In this document: positions 25,909 through 34,845 of the stretch, one piece after another
How positions within the stretch are numbered: the first letter of the stretch is position 1
Layout: the number at the start of each line of letters is the position of its first letter
Assembly (NCBI GenBank): GCA_022730455.1
Contig: DZDI01000014.1
Location: 1-36,547, forward strand
Source: Phycisphaera mikurensis
GTDB lineage: Bacteria; Planctomycetota; Phycisphaerae; WQYP01
Direction of reading: 5' to 3'
DNA: 36,547 bases
The notes under the pieces: generated by a model
Databases searched by the model: none
Told to the model about the DNA's origin: nothing
Seen by the model: only the letters and a program-made list of their open reading frames with translations
Made by a program: the position numbers and the translations under genes

Positions 25909-26634
25909 CTAGGCGTTGGCGGCAAACTCGGCAGCCGCCTGAACAAACGATGCAAAAAGCCGCTCACCCGGCGTACCGGTTAAATTTTCGGGATGCCATT
26001 GAACTCCGATACAAAACGGCAGCATGACATCCTCTACCGCCTCAATAATACCATCGGAAGCCCAAGCTGAAAGCTTCAAATTCTGTCCCAGTTTACCGAT
26101 GGCCTGGCGATGGCGTGAATTGACCTCTAATTGGTTTTGGGAATACACGGCCGCCAGTTTACTGCCATTGGCGATATCCACGGTGTGCCAGGTGTTTCGG
26201 CTGCCCGCCTGGGGTGGATCGGCCTGATGCGGAATCGGATTGCGGCGGAGCCATTCAGGAATGTATTGGATGAGGTCTCCTCCACGCGCCACGTTAAGCG
26301 TCTGACACCCCATGCAGATTGCCAAAACAGGCATACGGACATTTTCACATCGGCGTAACATCGCCATGTCAAAATGCTGCCGCAATTCGTGACTTGCAAC
26401 GGTTTTAGGATGCGGTCTCTGGTGGTACAGGTGAGGATCCAGGTCGTCCCCGCCTGGGAGCATCAATCCATGAATAATACTTATGTATTGCGCCTGAACC
26501 GCTTCATTGTCAGTGGCGGGCAGCAACAGGGGTAATCCCCCGGCCATTTCAACCGCCTGCCGATAAGGCAACGGCAGCTTGTAATAACCGGACCCCGCCT
26601 CCAGATCACACGTCATCCCGATGATCGGCCGCAT
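25909..26634 (-). CDS. Class I glutamine amidotransferase-like hydrolase (peptidase C26)
   Basis: A 241-residue stand-alone hydrolase of the gamma-glutamyl-gamma-aminobutyrate hydrolase (PuuD-like) family. The nucleophile is C107 in LAICMGCQ, with the catalytic H214 and E216 in GVQWHPEN, and LMLPGGDDLDP at 57-67 near the oxyanion site. Family members hydrolyse gamma-glutamyl amides; the substrate here is not known. The ATG at 26634 is eight bases from the stop of the preceding gene and has AAGG (26646-26649) 11 bases upstream. An in-frame GTG at 26655 would overlap the preceding gene. No putrescine-utilisation genes surround it. Confidence 0.85.
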   Translation of the reverse strand: MRPIIGMTCDLEAGSGYYKLPLPYRQAVEMAGGLPLLLPATDNEAVQAQYISIIHGLMLPGGDDLDPHLYHQRPHPKTVASHELRQHFDMAMLRRCENVRMPVLAICMGCQTLNVARGGDLIQYIPEWLRRNPIPHQADPPQAGSRNTWHTVDIANGSKLAAVYSQNQLEVNSRHRQAIGKLGQNLKLSAWASDGIIEAVEDVMLPFCIGVQWHPENLTGTPGERLFASFVQAAAEFAANA

Positions 26635-26641
26635 TATGGAG

Positions 26642-27694
26642 TCAACCTTTGGCACGGCGCCTCACGTAAAGGGTAGCCACCACTGCCTGCAACAGACCCC
26701 CCATGGCCAGCCACACAATCGCCCAGAGAAGGGAATAAATGCGATCCAGCCACCAGTATTTTTCGCTGGCCGCGACAATATTAAAATAAGACACAGCGTC
26801 CCAGATTGCCAGAATCAGAAGCAAAATTACTACACCCTGAAGCAAAACAGCCAGCATCAGCGACATGGAAAATTCCGGCATGTCGTGCTGTCGATGGGTA
26901 TGGTGCATCTGCTGCGTCAATGCATCGAGAGACGTTTTGAGTTCAGGAGTCAGAAGAATGTCGCGGATTTGGGTTTGGAGTCGCTCGGCAACGGCGTCCG
27001 CCACCAGCATGGCTATTTGTTCCGGTGGCATACCCGTAGCCATTGGCACAGCAGTAGAATCTGCAACCGGCAGGTCTGAGCGTCCCAAAGCCGGCCGGAC
27101 TGGCGGATCTGGCTGCGTTACCTGGTTCTGCTCGCGAACGATGATGCGGGCAGCGTCGGCCAATGACCGGACAATAAAATGCGGGGTGACGGCAGGCTCG
27201 TCCGCCGACGGTGCCGGTGGATGATCGGGATCACCCAGCAAGATGGTACGGCAGTTCACGGCCAACCCCGCCGCGATATCCCGCTGCATATCGCCCACCA
27301 TCCAGCAGCGCGTCAAACCGAGATCAAAATCGGCCGCAGCCGCCTTAAGCATACCGGGCTTCGGCTTGCGCCAGTCATGGTCAACTTTGTATTCCGCCAC
27401 CACAGCCTCCGGGTGAAACGGGCAATAATAGCTGGCGTCAATATGTGCCGCTGCTTGTTCGCGCAGTTGACGAATCATTTCCTGATTCACGGCCTCCACG
27501 GCCGATTCATCAAACTTACCACGGGCCACACCACTTTGATTGCTCACCACAATGATGCGATACCCGAGACGTCGCATCGACGCTATGGCCGCCGCCGCAC
27601 CGGGCAGCAAGCGAACTTTAGTAGGGTCACCAAGGTAACCATCGTTGGCGATGATGGTGTTATCCCGATCGAGAAAAACCGCTTTGTCCGCCAT
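26642..27694 (-). CDS. HAD-IIIA phosphatase (GmhB-like) fused to a two-helix membrane tail
   Basis: The N-terminal 175 residues are a histidinol-phosphatase-type HAD domain like D-glycero-D-manno-heptose 1,7-bisphosphate phosphatase: FLDRDNT (7-13, nucleophile D9, acid-base D11), VVSNQSGVARG (49-59), RKPKPGM (109-115) and GDMQRD (134-139). Its place right after hldE supports the heptose role. Typical GmhB binds zinc through a C-x-H and C-x-C loop; here only C91 and H94 remain and the later cysteines are absent. Residues 175-270 are a Pro- and Ala-rich linker, then two hydrophobic helices (about 273-297 and 318-343) and a basic end. The ATG at 27694 has GGGAG six bases upstream. The role of the tail is unknown. 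Confidence 0.82.
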   Translation of the reverse strand: MADKAVFLDRDNTIIANDGYLGDPTKVRLLPGAAAAIASMRRLGYRIIVVSNQSGVARGKFDESAVEAVNQEMIRQLREQAAAHIDASYYCPFHPEAVVAEYKVDHDWRKPKPGMLKAAAADFDLGLTRCWMVGDMQRDIAAGLAVNCRTILLGDPDHPPAPSADEPAVTPHFIVRSLADAARIIVREQNQVTQPDPPVRPALGRSDLPVADSTAVPMATGMPPEQIAMLVADAVAERLQTQIRDILLTPELKTSLDALTQQMHHTHRQHDMPEFSMSLMLAVLLQGVVILLLILAIWDAVSYFNIVAASEKYWWLDRIYSLLWAIVWLAMGGLLQAVVATLYVRRRAKG

Positions 27695-27709
27695 GACAAA
27701 CTCCCAATA

Positions 27710-29212
27710 TCATTGTGCAGGCAATCCCGCAGCTCGCTCAATGGTAGCCGAACTGCTGCGGCCTGGCAGAAATGGCGCCAGCACCACCCGGCCCCCATGC
27801 TCCTGAACCCATTGACGCCCCACCACAGGTTTGTCAGCGTAGTCAGCTCCCTTCACTAAAACATCCGGTGTGAGGGTTTGAATAAGTGCCTCAGGTGTCG
27901 CATCGCTGAAACTAACCACATAGCTAACCGATTCAAGCCCGGCAAGAACTGCGAGGCGATCATCGAGATTATTAATCGGACGACTGGGGCCTTTGATAGC
28001 CCGAACCGATGCATCACTATTAACGCCCACAACTAAGATATCGCCCTGCTGACGAGCATACTGGAGATAACCCACATGTCCCGCGTGCAACACGTCAAAA
28101 ACCCCGTTGGTAAATACGATCGTCTTACCATTACGACGACTGGCGGCAAGAAGGGCGACAAGTTTTTCCAGCGATGGTGCCTTATTGTGATCAAGGCCGA
28201 TCATGGTCTGCAATTCGTGGCTGATTTCATCGCGGTCGATGGGCACGCAGCCAAAGCGCTCTACCTCCAAACCTCCGGCCACATTGCCGAGATCAACAGC
28301 GTCCTGCCAGGATATTCCATTGGCAACGGCCATAGCAAGCATCGCCAGCACCATGTCACCGGCGCCGGTGACATCATAAACTTGCCGGGGACGGGTGGGA
28401 TGGTACGTACCGGGTCCGTTTTTGTGCTGCAGGTACATCCCCTGCCGATCCAGCGTGAGAATGCAGGAATCAAAATGATGGGCATTGATTAACGCGGTGG
28501 CCAGCATGGGTGCTTCATCGTTGACAGACTCAATGAGCAGACCGCTGGCGAGTTCCGCCTCGGTCCGGTTGGGGGTCACAGCATGGGCACCGGCATACCG
28601 CGAATAATCCTTTATCAATGCAGGATCTACCAGGACAATTTTTCCCGCCTCACGCGCCTGTTTGATTATAAATTGGCACAGACGATGATCCAGCAGGCCT
28701 TTGTTGTAGTCTTCAATGCAGATAACGGCCGCACGAGCAATAAGTGGCTCAAGGACACCTTCTAATTCACGCACTCGCGCGTCGCTGATCGGATCGGTCT
28801 GTTCATCATCAAGCCGCAACATTTGCTGCTGATGGCGATGTTGTGCCAAGCCGATGATGCGGGTCTTGCACGATGTGGGGCGGTCATCAAGCGAAACGAT
28901 AGCACTGGTATCGATGCCAGCCGCCCGGCACAATTCGCACAGACGCCGGTACTGCGTGTCGGCGCCACAAACCCCGACAAGTACGGGCTTGGCCCCGAGT
29001 GCTGCCAGAAATACCGCCACATTGGCAGCGCCACCGACTTGCGTCTTTTCCCCACGCCGTCGAATCACCGGCACCGGCGCTTCTGGCGAAAGCCGTTCCG
29101 CATCGCCGAAAATGTATTGATCTAAAATCAAATCGCCGACAACCAGTATCTCCGGCGAATTCCATTGTTCCAATTGACGGAGCAAATCTACAGCGTGAGA
29201 GGCACTGATCAT
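27710..29212 (-). CDS. hldE: Bifunctional heptose 7-phosphate kinase/heptose 1-phosphate adenylyltransferase
   Basis: Makes ADP-heptose for the LPS inner core: the N-terminal PfkB-type kinase phosphorylates heptose 7-phosphate and the C-terminal domain adenylates heptose 1-phosphate. The 500-residue product has VVGDLILDQYIFG near 24-36, the PfkB anion hole DVTGAGD at 280-286, and the nucleotidyltransferase FTNGVFDVLHAGHV at 367-380 with the HxGH motif. Both active sites look intact. The ATG at 29212 overlaps the lpxK stop as TGATG and has GGGGAG (29222-29227) nine bases upstream. The phosphatase gene that completes the pathway is next. An isomerase (gmhA) is not in the window. Confidence 0.96.
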   Translation of the reverse strand: MISASHAVDLLRQLEQWNSPEILVVGDLILDQYIFGDAERLSPEAPVPVIRRRGEKTQVGGAANVAVFLAALGAKPVLVGVCGADTQYRRLCELCRAAGIDTSAIVSLDDRPTSCKTRIIGLAQHRHQQQMLRLDDEQTDPISDARVRELEGVLEPLIARAAVICIEDYNKGLLDHRLCQFIIKQAREAGKIVLVDPALIKDYSRYAGAHAVTPNRTEAELASGLLIESVNDEAPMLATALINAHHFDSCILTLDRQGMYLQHKNGPGTYHPTRPRQVYDVTGAGDMVLAMLAMAVANGISWQDAVDLGNVAGGLEVERFGCVPIDRDEISHELQTMIGLDHNKAPSLEKLVALLAASRRNGKTIVFTNGVFDVLHAGHVGYLQYARQQGDILVVGVNSDASVRAIKGPSRPINNLDDRLAVLAGLESVSYVVSFSDATPEALIQTLTPDVLVKGADYADKPVVGRQWVQEHGGRVVLAPFLPGRSSSATIERAAGLPAQ

Positions 29213-30303
29213 CAACTGGAACTCCCCATGTCAACCCCGGCAGGCACGGCACCGCCAAGACGGTCGATCGAAACTGTCGCCCGCAACATATCGCGCCACA
29301 CCGATGCCTGCGGGCCGGAGATATAACTTTCAATCCCCACGTAAACCAGCGGCACGGGTGGCTGGTACCCTTGTAGTTTGACCATATCTTTCAATGTTGT
29401 CACCCAGATATCAATACCCCGTCGCCGGGTGATTTGCTCCATTGCCGCAAAATCGCGCTTAAAGTCATACCGGTGATGGTCTCCAAACCAGCAACCCGCC
29501 ACAGGCCGGGAACCCGCCAACTCCAACGTACCCATAAAATTATCGGGGTTGCCGATTCCCGCAAACGCCAGTGCCCGCTTGCCGCAAAGCTCCCAGCGGT
29601 TTCCGGCCGCATCGAAGATACCATTCACACGTGTACGCTGTTGAAGAATATTACGCGTACCGACATATTGGGAAAGAAGCTGGGATGCCAGATCGGCGAG
29701 GTCGTCAGAAATCTGCTCGCAGCGGGTAAGCATAACATGGGTGGCACGGGACAGATTCGCCGGTGGTTCACGCCACGTACCACGCGGGATCACATCAGGA
29801 ACGCCCAGCGGGCGGGTTGCGTCCACCACCACCAGATTCATGGATCGCGCCAAGCGCCGATGCTGAAATCCGTCATCCAGAATCAGCACGTCGGCGCCAT
29901 GGTTTTTAATCGCCGTTCGTCCGCCGCTTACGCGGTCCGCATTCACAACGACCGGTACATCCGGACACTCTCGCTTGAGCACCATTACCTCATCTGAATC
30001 TTCACCGGGTGCGGCTTTATAGCCGCGCGTCAACACCGCCGGCCGGGCCCCCATCGCCCCGAGCTGACGGGCTATCATGATGACGGTAGGTGTTTTGCCG
30101 GTACCCCCGGTGGTAAGGTTGCCAACGGAAATGACTGGTACATCCAGCAAACATATTTTTTTCCAGCCATGGTCATAGAGTGTATTACGTGCGGCGATCA
30201 GGCCACGATAACCGATTGCCGCCGACAGCAGCACCCCGCGCAGCGCCGCCGGCAGGCAGCCGACCGCCTCGCCACTGATCACCTCATAGTAATATTTTTC
30301 CAT
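29212..30303 (-). CDS. lpxK: Tetraacyldisaccharide 4'-kinase
   Basis: Phosphorylates the lipid A disaccharide at the 4' position, at the inner membrane. The 363-residue product starts with a hydrophobic helix (about 17-39), followed by the P-loop GNLTTGGTGKTP (61-72) and DDGFQHRRL (143-151), the hallmark of LpxK. The ATG at 30303 has GGAGG (30312-30316) eight bases upstream. It is 37 bases after the leuS stop, and its own stop overlaps hldE by one base (TGATG), so lpxK and hldE translation are likely coupled. It shows that this organism makes a lipid A-like anchor. Confidence 0.94.
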   Translation of the reverse strand: MEKYYYEVISGEAVGCLPAALRGVLLSAAIGYRGLIAARNTLYDHGWKKICLLDVPVISVGNLTTGGTGKTPTVIMIARQLGAMGARPAVLTRGYKAAPGEDSDEVMVLKRECPDVPVVVNADRVSGGRTAIKNHGADVLILDDGFQHRRLARSMNLVVVDATRPLGVPDVIPRGTWREPPANLSRATHVMLTRCEQISDDLADLASQLLSQYVGTRNILQQRTRVNGIFDAAGNRWELCGKRALAFAGIGNPDNFMGTLELAGSRPVAGCWFGDHHRYDFKRDFAAMEQITRRRGIDIWVTTLKDMVKLQGYQPPVPLVYVGIESYISGPQASVWRDMLRATVSIDRLGGAVPAGVDMGSSS

Positions 30304-30340
30304 TACGTTGGCCTCCGGCCCGGTGGTTGGCGGTGGACCA

Positions 30341-33328
30341 TCATCCCGGCACGACCAAATTCAGCATGCGGCCCTTCACATATACATGCTTTTTGATCGC
30401 CCGCCCCGCCAGACGCGATCGGATGTGGTCATCGGCCAGCGCCATCTCAAGCACCTCGGCATCGGCTACACCGGCTTCCATCATAACATGCCCAGCGAGT
30501 TTACCGTTGATCTGCACAGGCAAATCCACCGCATCGGCCACACACAAAGCCTCGTCATACGACGGCCACGGTTGGCGGCTGACGCTCCCATGGACCGCCT
30601 CGCCGGTGAGCAACACATGCAATTCTTCCGCCAGGTGCGGTGCAAAAGGTTCAAGCAGACGGACAAAACTCAGCATCTGGCCACAATCCAGCGTTTTCGG
30701 CTTTCCAAGGAGATTATTAAATTCCATCATCGCGCTGATGGCCGTGTTAAATGAAAGCCGCTCAATATCCTGGGTCACCTTGCGTATGGTACGGTGCAGT
30801 GGACGCAGAATTGACTGGCGTTCTTCACGGGCGACGAGTGCATCCGCATTGTTAAGCTCCAATCCCTGACGATAACAACGTCCATCCCGCTCTACCACGA
30901 CGCGCGATGGGAAATCAGGCGTGCCGGCGATATGCCGCCACACCCGACCCAAAAACCGATACACGCCTTCCACCCCCGTCATACTCCATGGCTTAACCTG
31001 CTCCAGAGGCCCCATGAACATTTCAAACAGGCGCAAAGCATCCGCACCATAATCGCGGATCACCTCGTCGGGATTAACCACATTGCCCCGCGACTTACTC
31101 ATTTTGAAATACCGGGCATCGACGCGAATCTCAGGTGCTGATTTTAATACCGCCACATCACCCCGGCGTTCCACCGCATCGGCGTCGACCGACGAGGCAT
31201 AGAGCTCGGCGCCATCCGATCGGCGCCTGGAAATAAACCGTATCTTCCCATCCGCACCTGGCTGGCTGGTCCAATTTGGGTCTACATCATCAATGCTGAC
31301 TGAGTTTCCGGAGGCGTCGCTGAAAAGGGTGTACTCTGCCTCTCCCAAAATCAACCCCTGATTAATCAGCCTGCGGAACGGCTCGGGTGACGAAACATAG
31401 CCACGGTCAAAAAGCACGTGATGCCAAAAGCGGGAATAAAGCAGATGCAATACCGCGTGTTCTGCCCCGCCAACATACAAATCCACACCCGCCGGGCTGG
31501 AAAGCCAGTATTTTTCGATCGCCTTGTCGCAAAATGTTTCGGTATTATGCGGATCCAGATAGCGCAGATAATACCAGCATGACCCGGCCCACTGCGGCAT
31601 GGTATTTAGTTCGCGCCGGGCCGCCACTGCGCCCGGTGTTCCTGCTGCAACTACCACCGCCCTTGGAGACGCTCCTGTCCCGATTAACCGGACGTATACA
31701 TCGCGCCAGGCTGGCGACTTAGATAATGGCGGCTCCATAGTCTGCGTGGGCTTGAAATCGCTCATCTCTGGCAGAAGCAGCGGCAATTCAGATTCCGCCA
31801 GAGCGACGGTTGTGCCATCGGCAAGATGCACGATCGGGAAAGGTTCACCCCAATAACGCTGGCGGGAAAAAAGCCAGTCGCGTATGCGATAAGTGGTCTG
31901 CGATTCGCCTAATTGCTTTTCTTCCAGCAACTGGCACATCCTGGCCTTCGCCTCATCTGTGGGTAGCCCATCGATCCAAGGTGAATGGCAGGCAACGCCT
32001 GGGTCTACCAACGGCATTTCAGCCTCGGCATGGTCGGCCCGACGAACCACGGGGCGAATGGGCAGTTGAAATTTTTTGGCAAATTCAAAATCGCGTTCAT
32101 CGTGCGCCGGCACGGCCATTATCGCACCAGTGCCGTAACCCGCTAAAACATAGTCGGAAATAAAAATCGGGATGCGGTCGCCATTGACTGGATTGACGGC
32201 ATGAAGACCGATAAATACGCCGGTCTTCCGAGTATCTTCCTGCCTTTGCCGCTCTGACCGTGAGGCGGTTGTCTGTTGGTACGCTTGAACAGCGATCTGC
32301 GGCGATGCGGCAGGTGGTTCCCCCCGCCACACCATAGGCGTGTCAGCCGGCCACGTTTCCGGTACGGATGAATGCGGGCCGGCCGTCATACTAACCAGAG
32401 GATGCTCAGGTGCCAGCACCATATAGGTCGCACCAAAAAGCGTATCCGGCCGCGTAGTGAACACTTCCAACGTGGAATTGCCGACGGTAAATCGTACTTT
32501 GGCCCCCCGTGACTGCCCGATCCAATTGCTCTGCATCAGTTTGAGCGATTCAGACCATTCCAAGGCATCAAGGCCATCCAACAGCCGACGGGCATAGGCG
32601 GTAATACGCAACATCCATTGCCGCATCGGTCGCCGCTCAACCGGAAATCCGCCAACTTCACTGCGGCCATCGATCACTTCTTCATTGGCCAGCACGGTGC
32701 CCAGCGCCGGGCACCAGTTCACAGGCGCCTCGATCTGATATGCCAGGCGGTAACCTTCCAGCAGTCGGCGCTTTTCGGTATCAGACATTGTCTGCCATTG
32801 AACACCATTGGCAGGTTTTCGTTTGCCCGTGTCCAATTCTTCGATCAATTCATTAATGGGCCGACCGCGACTTTGCGCATCATCAAACCATGTGTCACAA
32901 AGGAGTGTAAATATCCATTGCGTCCAGCGGTAATATTGGGGATCCGTTGTGTCCACCTGCCGCTGCCAATCATATGAAAAACCAATAGCCTGAAGTTGCG
33001 CCTTGAACCGTTCAATATTTTTGCGTGTGACCACACTGGGATGGGTGTCGGTTTTGATGGCATATTGTTCCGCAGGCAGGCCAAAGGCATCCCACCCCAT
33101 GGGGTGCATAACGTTAAACCCACAGGCTCCCTTGTACCGCGCTACTATATCGGTGGCGGTGTACCCTTCCGGGTGGCCCACGTGCAGGCCCTCACCTGAC
33201 GGATATGGAAACATATCCAGCACGTAATATTTTGGGCGGCTACTGGTGGATTCGGTGGCGAAGGTATTATTATCATGCCAATATTTTTGCCATTTCGGCT
33301 CGATCGATGCAGGATTGTAGGCCGCCAT
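30341..33328 (-). CDS. leuS: Leucyl-tRNA synthetase
   Basis: Charges tRNA-Leu. The 995-residue class I synthetase has the HIGH motif as HVGH at 49-52 (inside YPSGEGLHVGHPEG) and KMSKS at 742-746 (FKMSKSRGNVVNP), with an editing domain between. It is about 130 residues longer than E. coli LeuRS (860). Extra length is visible around the editing domain (VQAYQQTTASRSERQRQEDT) and in a segment before KMSKS with SVSIDDVDPNW and RRRSDGAELYASSVDADAVE, the region of the leucine-specific domain. The ATG at 33328 has GGGAG (33339-33343) ten bases upstream. It heads the minus-strand run with lpxK and the heptose genes. Confidence 0.97.
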   Translation of the reverse strand: MAAYNPASIEPKWQKYWHDNNTFATESTSSRPKYYVLDMFPYPSGEGLHVGHPEGYTATDIVARYKGACGFNVMHPMGWDAFGLPAEQYAIKTDTHPSVVTRKNIERFKAQLQAIGFSYDWQRQVDTTDPQYYRWTQWIFTLLCDTWFDDAQSRGRPINELIEELDTGKRKPANGVQWQTMSDTEKRRLLEGYRLAYQIEAPVNWCPALGTVLANEEVIDGRSEVGGFPVERRPMRQWMLRITAYARRLLDGLDALEWSESLKLMQSNWIGQSRGAKVRFTVGNSTLEVFTTRPDTLFGATYMVLAPEHPLVSMTAGPHSSVPETWPADTPMVWRGEPPAASPQIAVQAYQQTTASRSERQRQEDTRKTGVFIGLHAVNPVNGDRIPIFISDYVLAGYGTGAIMAVPAHDERDFEFAKKFQLPIRPVVRRADHAEAEMPLVDPGVACHSPWIDGLPTDEAKARMCQLLEEKQLGESQTTYRIRDWLFSRQRYWGEPFPIVHLADGTTVALAESELPLLLPEMSDFKPTQTMEPPLSKSPAWRDVYVRLIGTGASPRAVVVAAGTPGAVAARRELNTMPQWAGSCWYYLRYLDPHNTETFCDKAIEKYWLSSPAGVDLYVGGAEHAVLHLLYSRFWHHVLFDRGYVSSPEPFRRLINQGLILGEAEYTLFSDASGNSVSIDDVDPNWTSQPGADGKIRFISRRRSDGAELYASSVDADAVERRGDVAVLKSAPEIRVDARYFKMSKSRGNVVNPDEVIRDYGADALRLFEMFMGPLEQVKPWSMTGVEGVYRFLGRVWRHIAGTPDFPSRVVVERDGRCYRQGLELNNADALVAREERQSILRPLHRTIRKVTQDIERLSFNTAISAMMEFNNLLGKPKTLDCGQMLSFVRLLEPFAPHLAEELHVLLTGEAVHGSVSRQPWPSYDEALCVADAVDLPVQINGKLAGHVMMEAGVADAEVLEMALADDHIRSRLAGRAIKKHVYVKGRMLNLVVPG

Positions 33329-33373
33329 GTGGCAAAAACTCCCAAGACCAAAAGCTGAAAGATACGCGCAGCA

Positions 33374-33396
33374 GCCTGTAGCGGCAAGCCGCAGGC
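33374..33396. other. Bulged hairpin between pfp and leuS
   Basis: GCCT (33374-33377) with AGGC (33393-33396), and GCGG (33381-33384) with CCGC (33389-33392), form a two-part stem with a CAAG loop and a three-base bulge. It lies in the 176-base spacer. It may sit in the leuS leader or end the pfp transcript; no T-run follows on the minus strand. Confidence 0.25.
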
Positions 33397-33504
33397 CGAT
33401 GCAGCATTACCCGCATGGAGCCTGATTTCAAGGCGCCTCCGCACCATGGCCACAACCCATATATGGCTGCCAAGACGTCATACGTCCATGCACATGCACG
33501 CCGG

Positions 33505-34737
33505 TTAGTACAACTTTCCGGGAATCGGCAGCGGCCCGACCAGCCCTTTGGCGTACCGCAAATAATCATCTGCGATATCGCATCCATTCTTCACCCACGA
33601 TGGGTCCAAATGCTTTGTCTGCCGCGCCACATTCGTCAATGCCGTGGGGAAATAGTCCACTTGGTACGGTGCATCCGAAATGCGTTTGATGGCCACGGAT
33701 CCACTGACTAGGTCATTCGGTGCCGACATTGAATATTGAACCGCCAAGCGCCCGCATTGCCGGGCTTCATGCGCATCTGCCTGGCTGACAATCGTAGGGA
33801 AGCTTCGCTGAAGGTAGCCAAAAGTATCTGCCCGCACGCGCAATTTACCGCCGGAACGCTGCTGGATAATCGATCCGAGTTGGCGCTTAACCAGTTCTGA
33901 CAAATAATCACCCAATGCCCCGCTGCCGGATAATTGCTTATTGCCGTGAGCGTCCACTTCGCCACCGCGCATGGCCTTCTCTGTCACCAGCGAATTTTTG
34001 TCACCAACCTTGTAACGTATCCCTTCGCTGGCCGCGATGACGCAGCGGCCCAGCTTGGTATAAATCCGATCCACATCGCCGATGAATTTATCTTCGTTAA
34101 AGTCAACCTCCGGCACATAGATGAGATGCGGGCCATCATTTTCATCATGTCGTGCCAGTACCGATGCTGCCGTCAGCCACCCCGCATCGCGTCCCATGAT
34201 CACATCGATCTTCACGCCCTTGAGCGACCGATTATCCAAATCGTCTCCCATGACGCCTAACGCCACAAAGCGACCGGCAGAACCGTAGCCAGGGCAATGG
34301 TCGGTAGTGCGTAAATCATTATCAATGGTTTTAGGCACGTGATAGACGCGCAGCGGATACCCGGAGGTAATCGCCATTTCGCTGACAATCCGCGCTGTGT
34401 CGGCTGAATCATTTCCGCCAATATAATAAAAATAGCCTACGGAATGCCGGCGAAAGCTTTCAAAAAGTTTTTTACAATATTCTTCATCGGGCTTGTCCCG
34501 GGTGGAACCCAGCGCACTGGATGGCGTCTGGGCCACCTGTTCCAAAAGACCCGCATCCAACCCATTGAGTTCAATAAACTCGCCATCAATAATACCGCGC
34601 ACGCCATGCTTGGCACCGAGTATCTTCCCTACCGACGGCTGCTTATAAAGCCCTTCAATTACACCTACCAACGATTGATTGATGACCGCCGTCGGCCCGC
34701 CCGACTGGCCAATCACTGCGTTTGTATTTGATGCCAT
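33505..34737 (-). CDS. pfp: Pyrophosphate-type 6-phosphofructokinase
   Basis: Interconverts fructose 6-phosphate and fructose 1,6-bisphosphate. Phosphate-donor preference is read from two sites: GGND at 107-110 has Asp where ATP enzymes have Gly, and PKTIDND at 135-141 has Lys where ATP enzymes have Gly. Both are the PPi-dependent pattern, which would make the step reversible and PPi-driven. The 410 residues start at an ATG at 34737 with GGAG (34747-34750) nine bases upstream; a frame from 34803 adds 22 unrelated residues. A promoter with a dyad at its start point lies upstream. Donor preference is inferred from family rules, not shown here. Confidence 0.88.
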   Translation of the reverse strand: MASNTNAVIGQSGGPTAVINQSLVGVIEGLYKQPSVGKILGAKHGVRGIIDGEFIELNGLDAGLLEQVAQTPSSALGSTRDKPDEEYCKKLFESFRRHSVGYFYYIGGNDSADTARIVSEMAITSGYPLRVYHVPKTIDNDLRTTDHCPGYGSAGRFVALGVMGDDLDNRSLKGVKIDVIMGRDAGWLTAASVLARHDENDGPHLIYVPEVDFNEDKFIGDVDRIYTKLGRCVIAASEGIRYKVGDKNSLVTEKAMRGGEVDAHGNKQLSGSGALGDYLSELVKRQLGSIIQQRSGGKLRVRADTFGYLQRSFPTIVSQADAHEARQCGRLAVQYSMSAPNDLVSGSVAIKRISDAPYQVDYFPTALTNVARQTKHLDPSWVKNGCDIADDYLRYAKGLVGPLPIPGKLY

Positions 34738-34759
34738 AACTGTTATCTCCAAATAACCA

Positions 34760-34774
34760 TTCGCAAAGTGCGAA
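34760..34774. promoter_or_regulatory. Dyad at the predicted pfp transcription start (operator candidate)
   Basis: TTCGCA (34760-34765) and TGCGAA (34769-34774) are perfect complements around AAG, directly after the -10 box and spanning the predicted start near 34768. Such a position suits a repressor site; it could also be a 5'-end hairpin in the mRNA. Confidence 0.4.
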
Positions 34775-34803
34775 AGTATAGATAAACCTTGCCCTATCGA
34801 CAA
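34775..34803 (-). promoter_or_regulatory. Promoter of pfp
   Basis: On the minus strand TTGTCG (34803-34798, four of six) is followed after 17 bases by TATACT (34780-34775, five of six). The predicted start near 34768 leaves about 30 bases before the ATG. It is one of the best -35/-10 pairs in the window. Confidence 0.5.
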
Positions 34804-34845
34804 TACCGGGACAGAATTGATCCTGATGCTAGTGCTTTGTCACAC

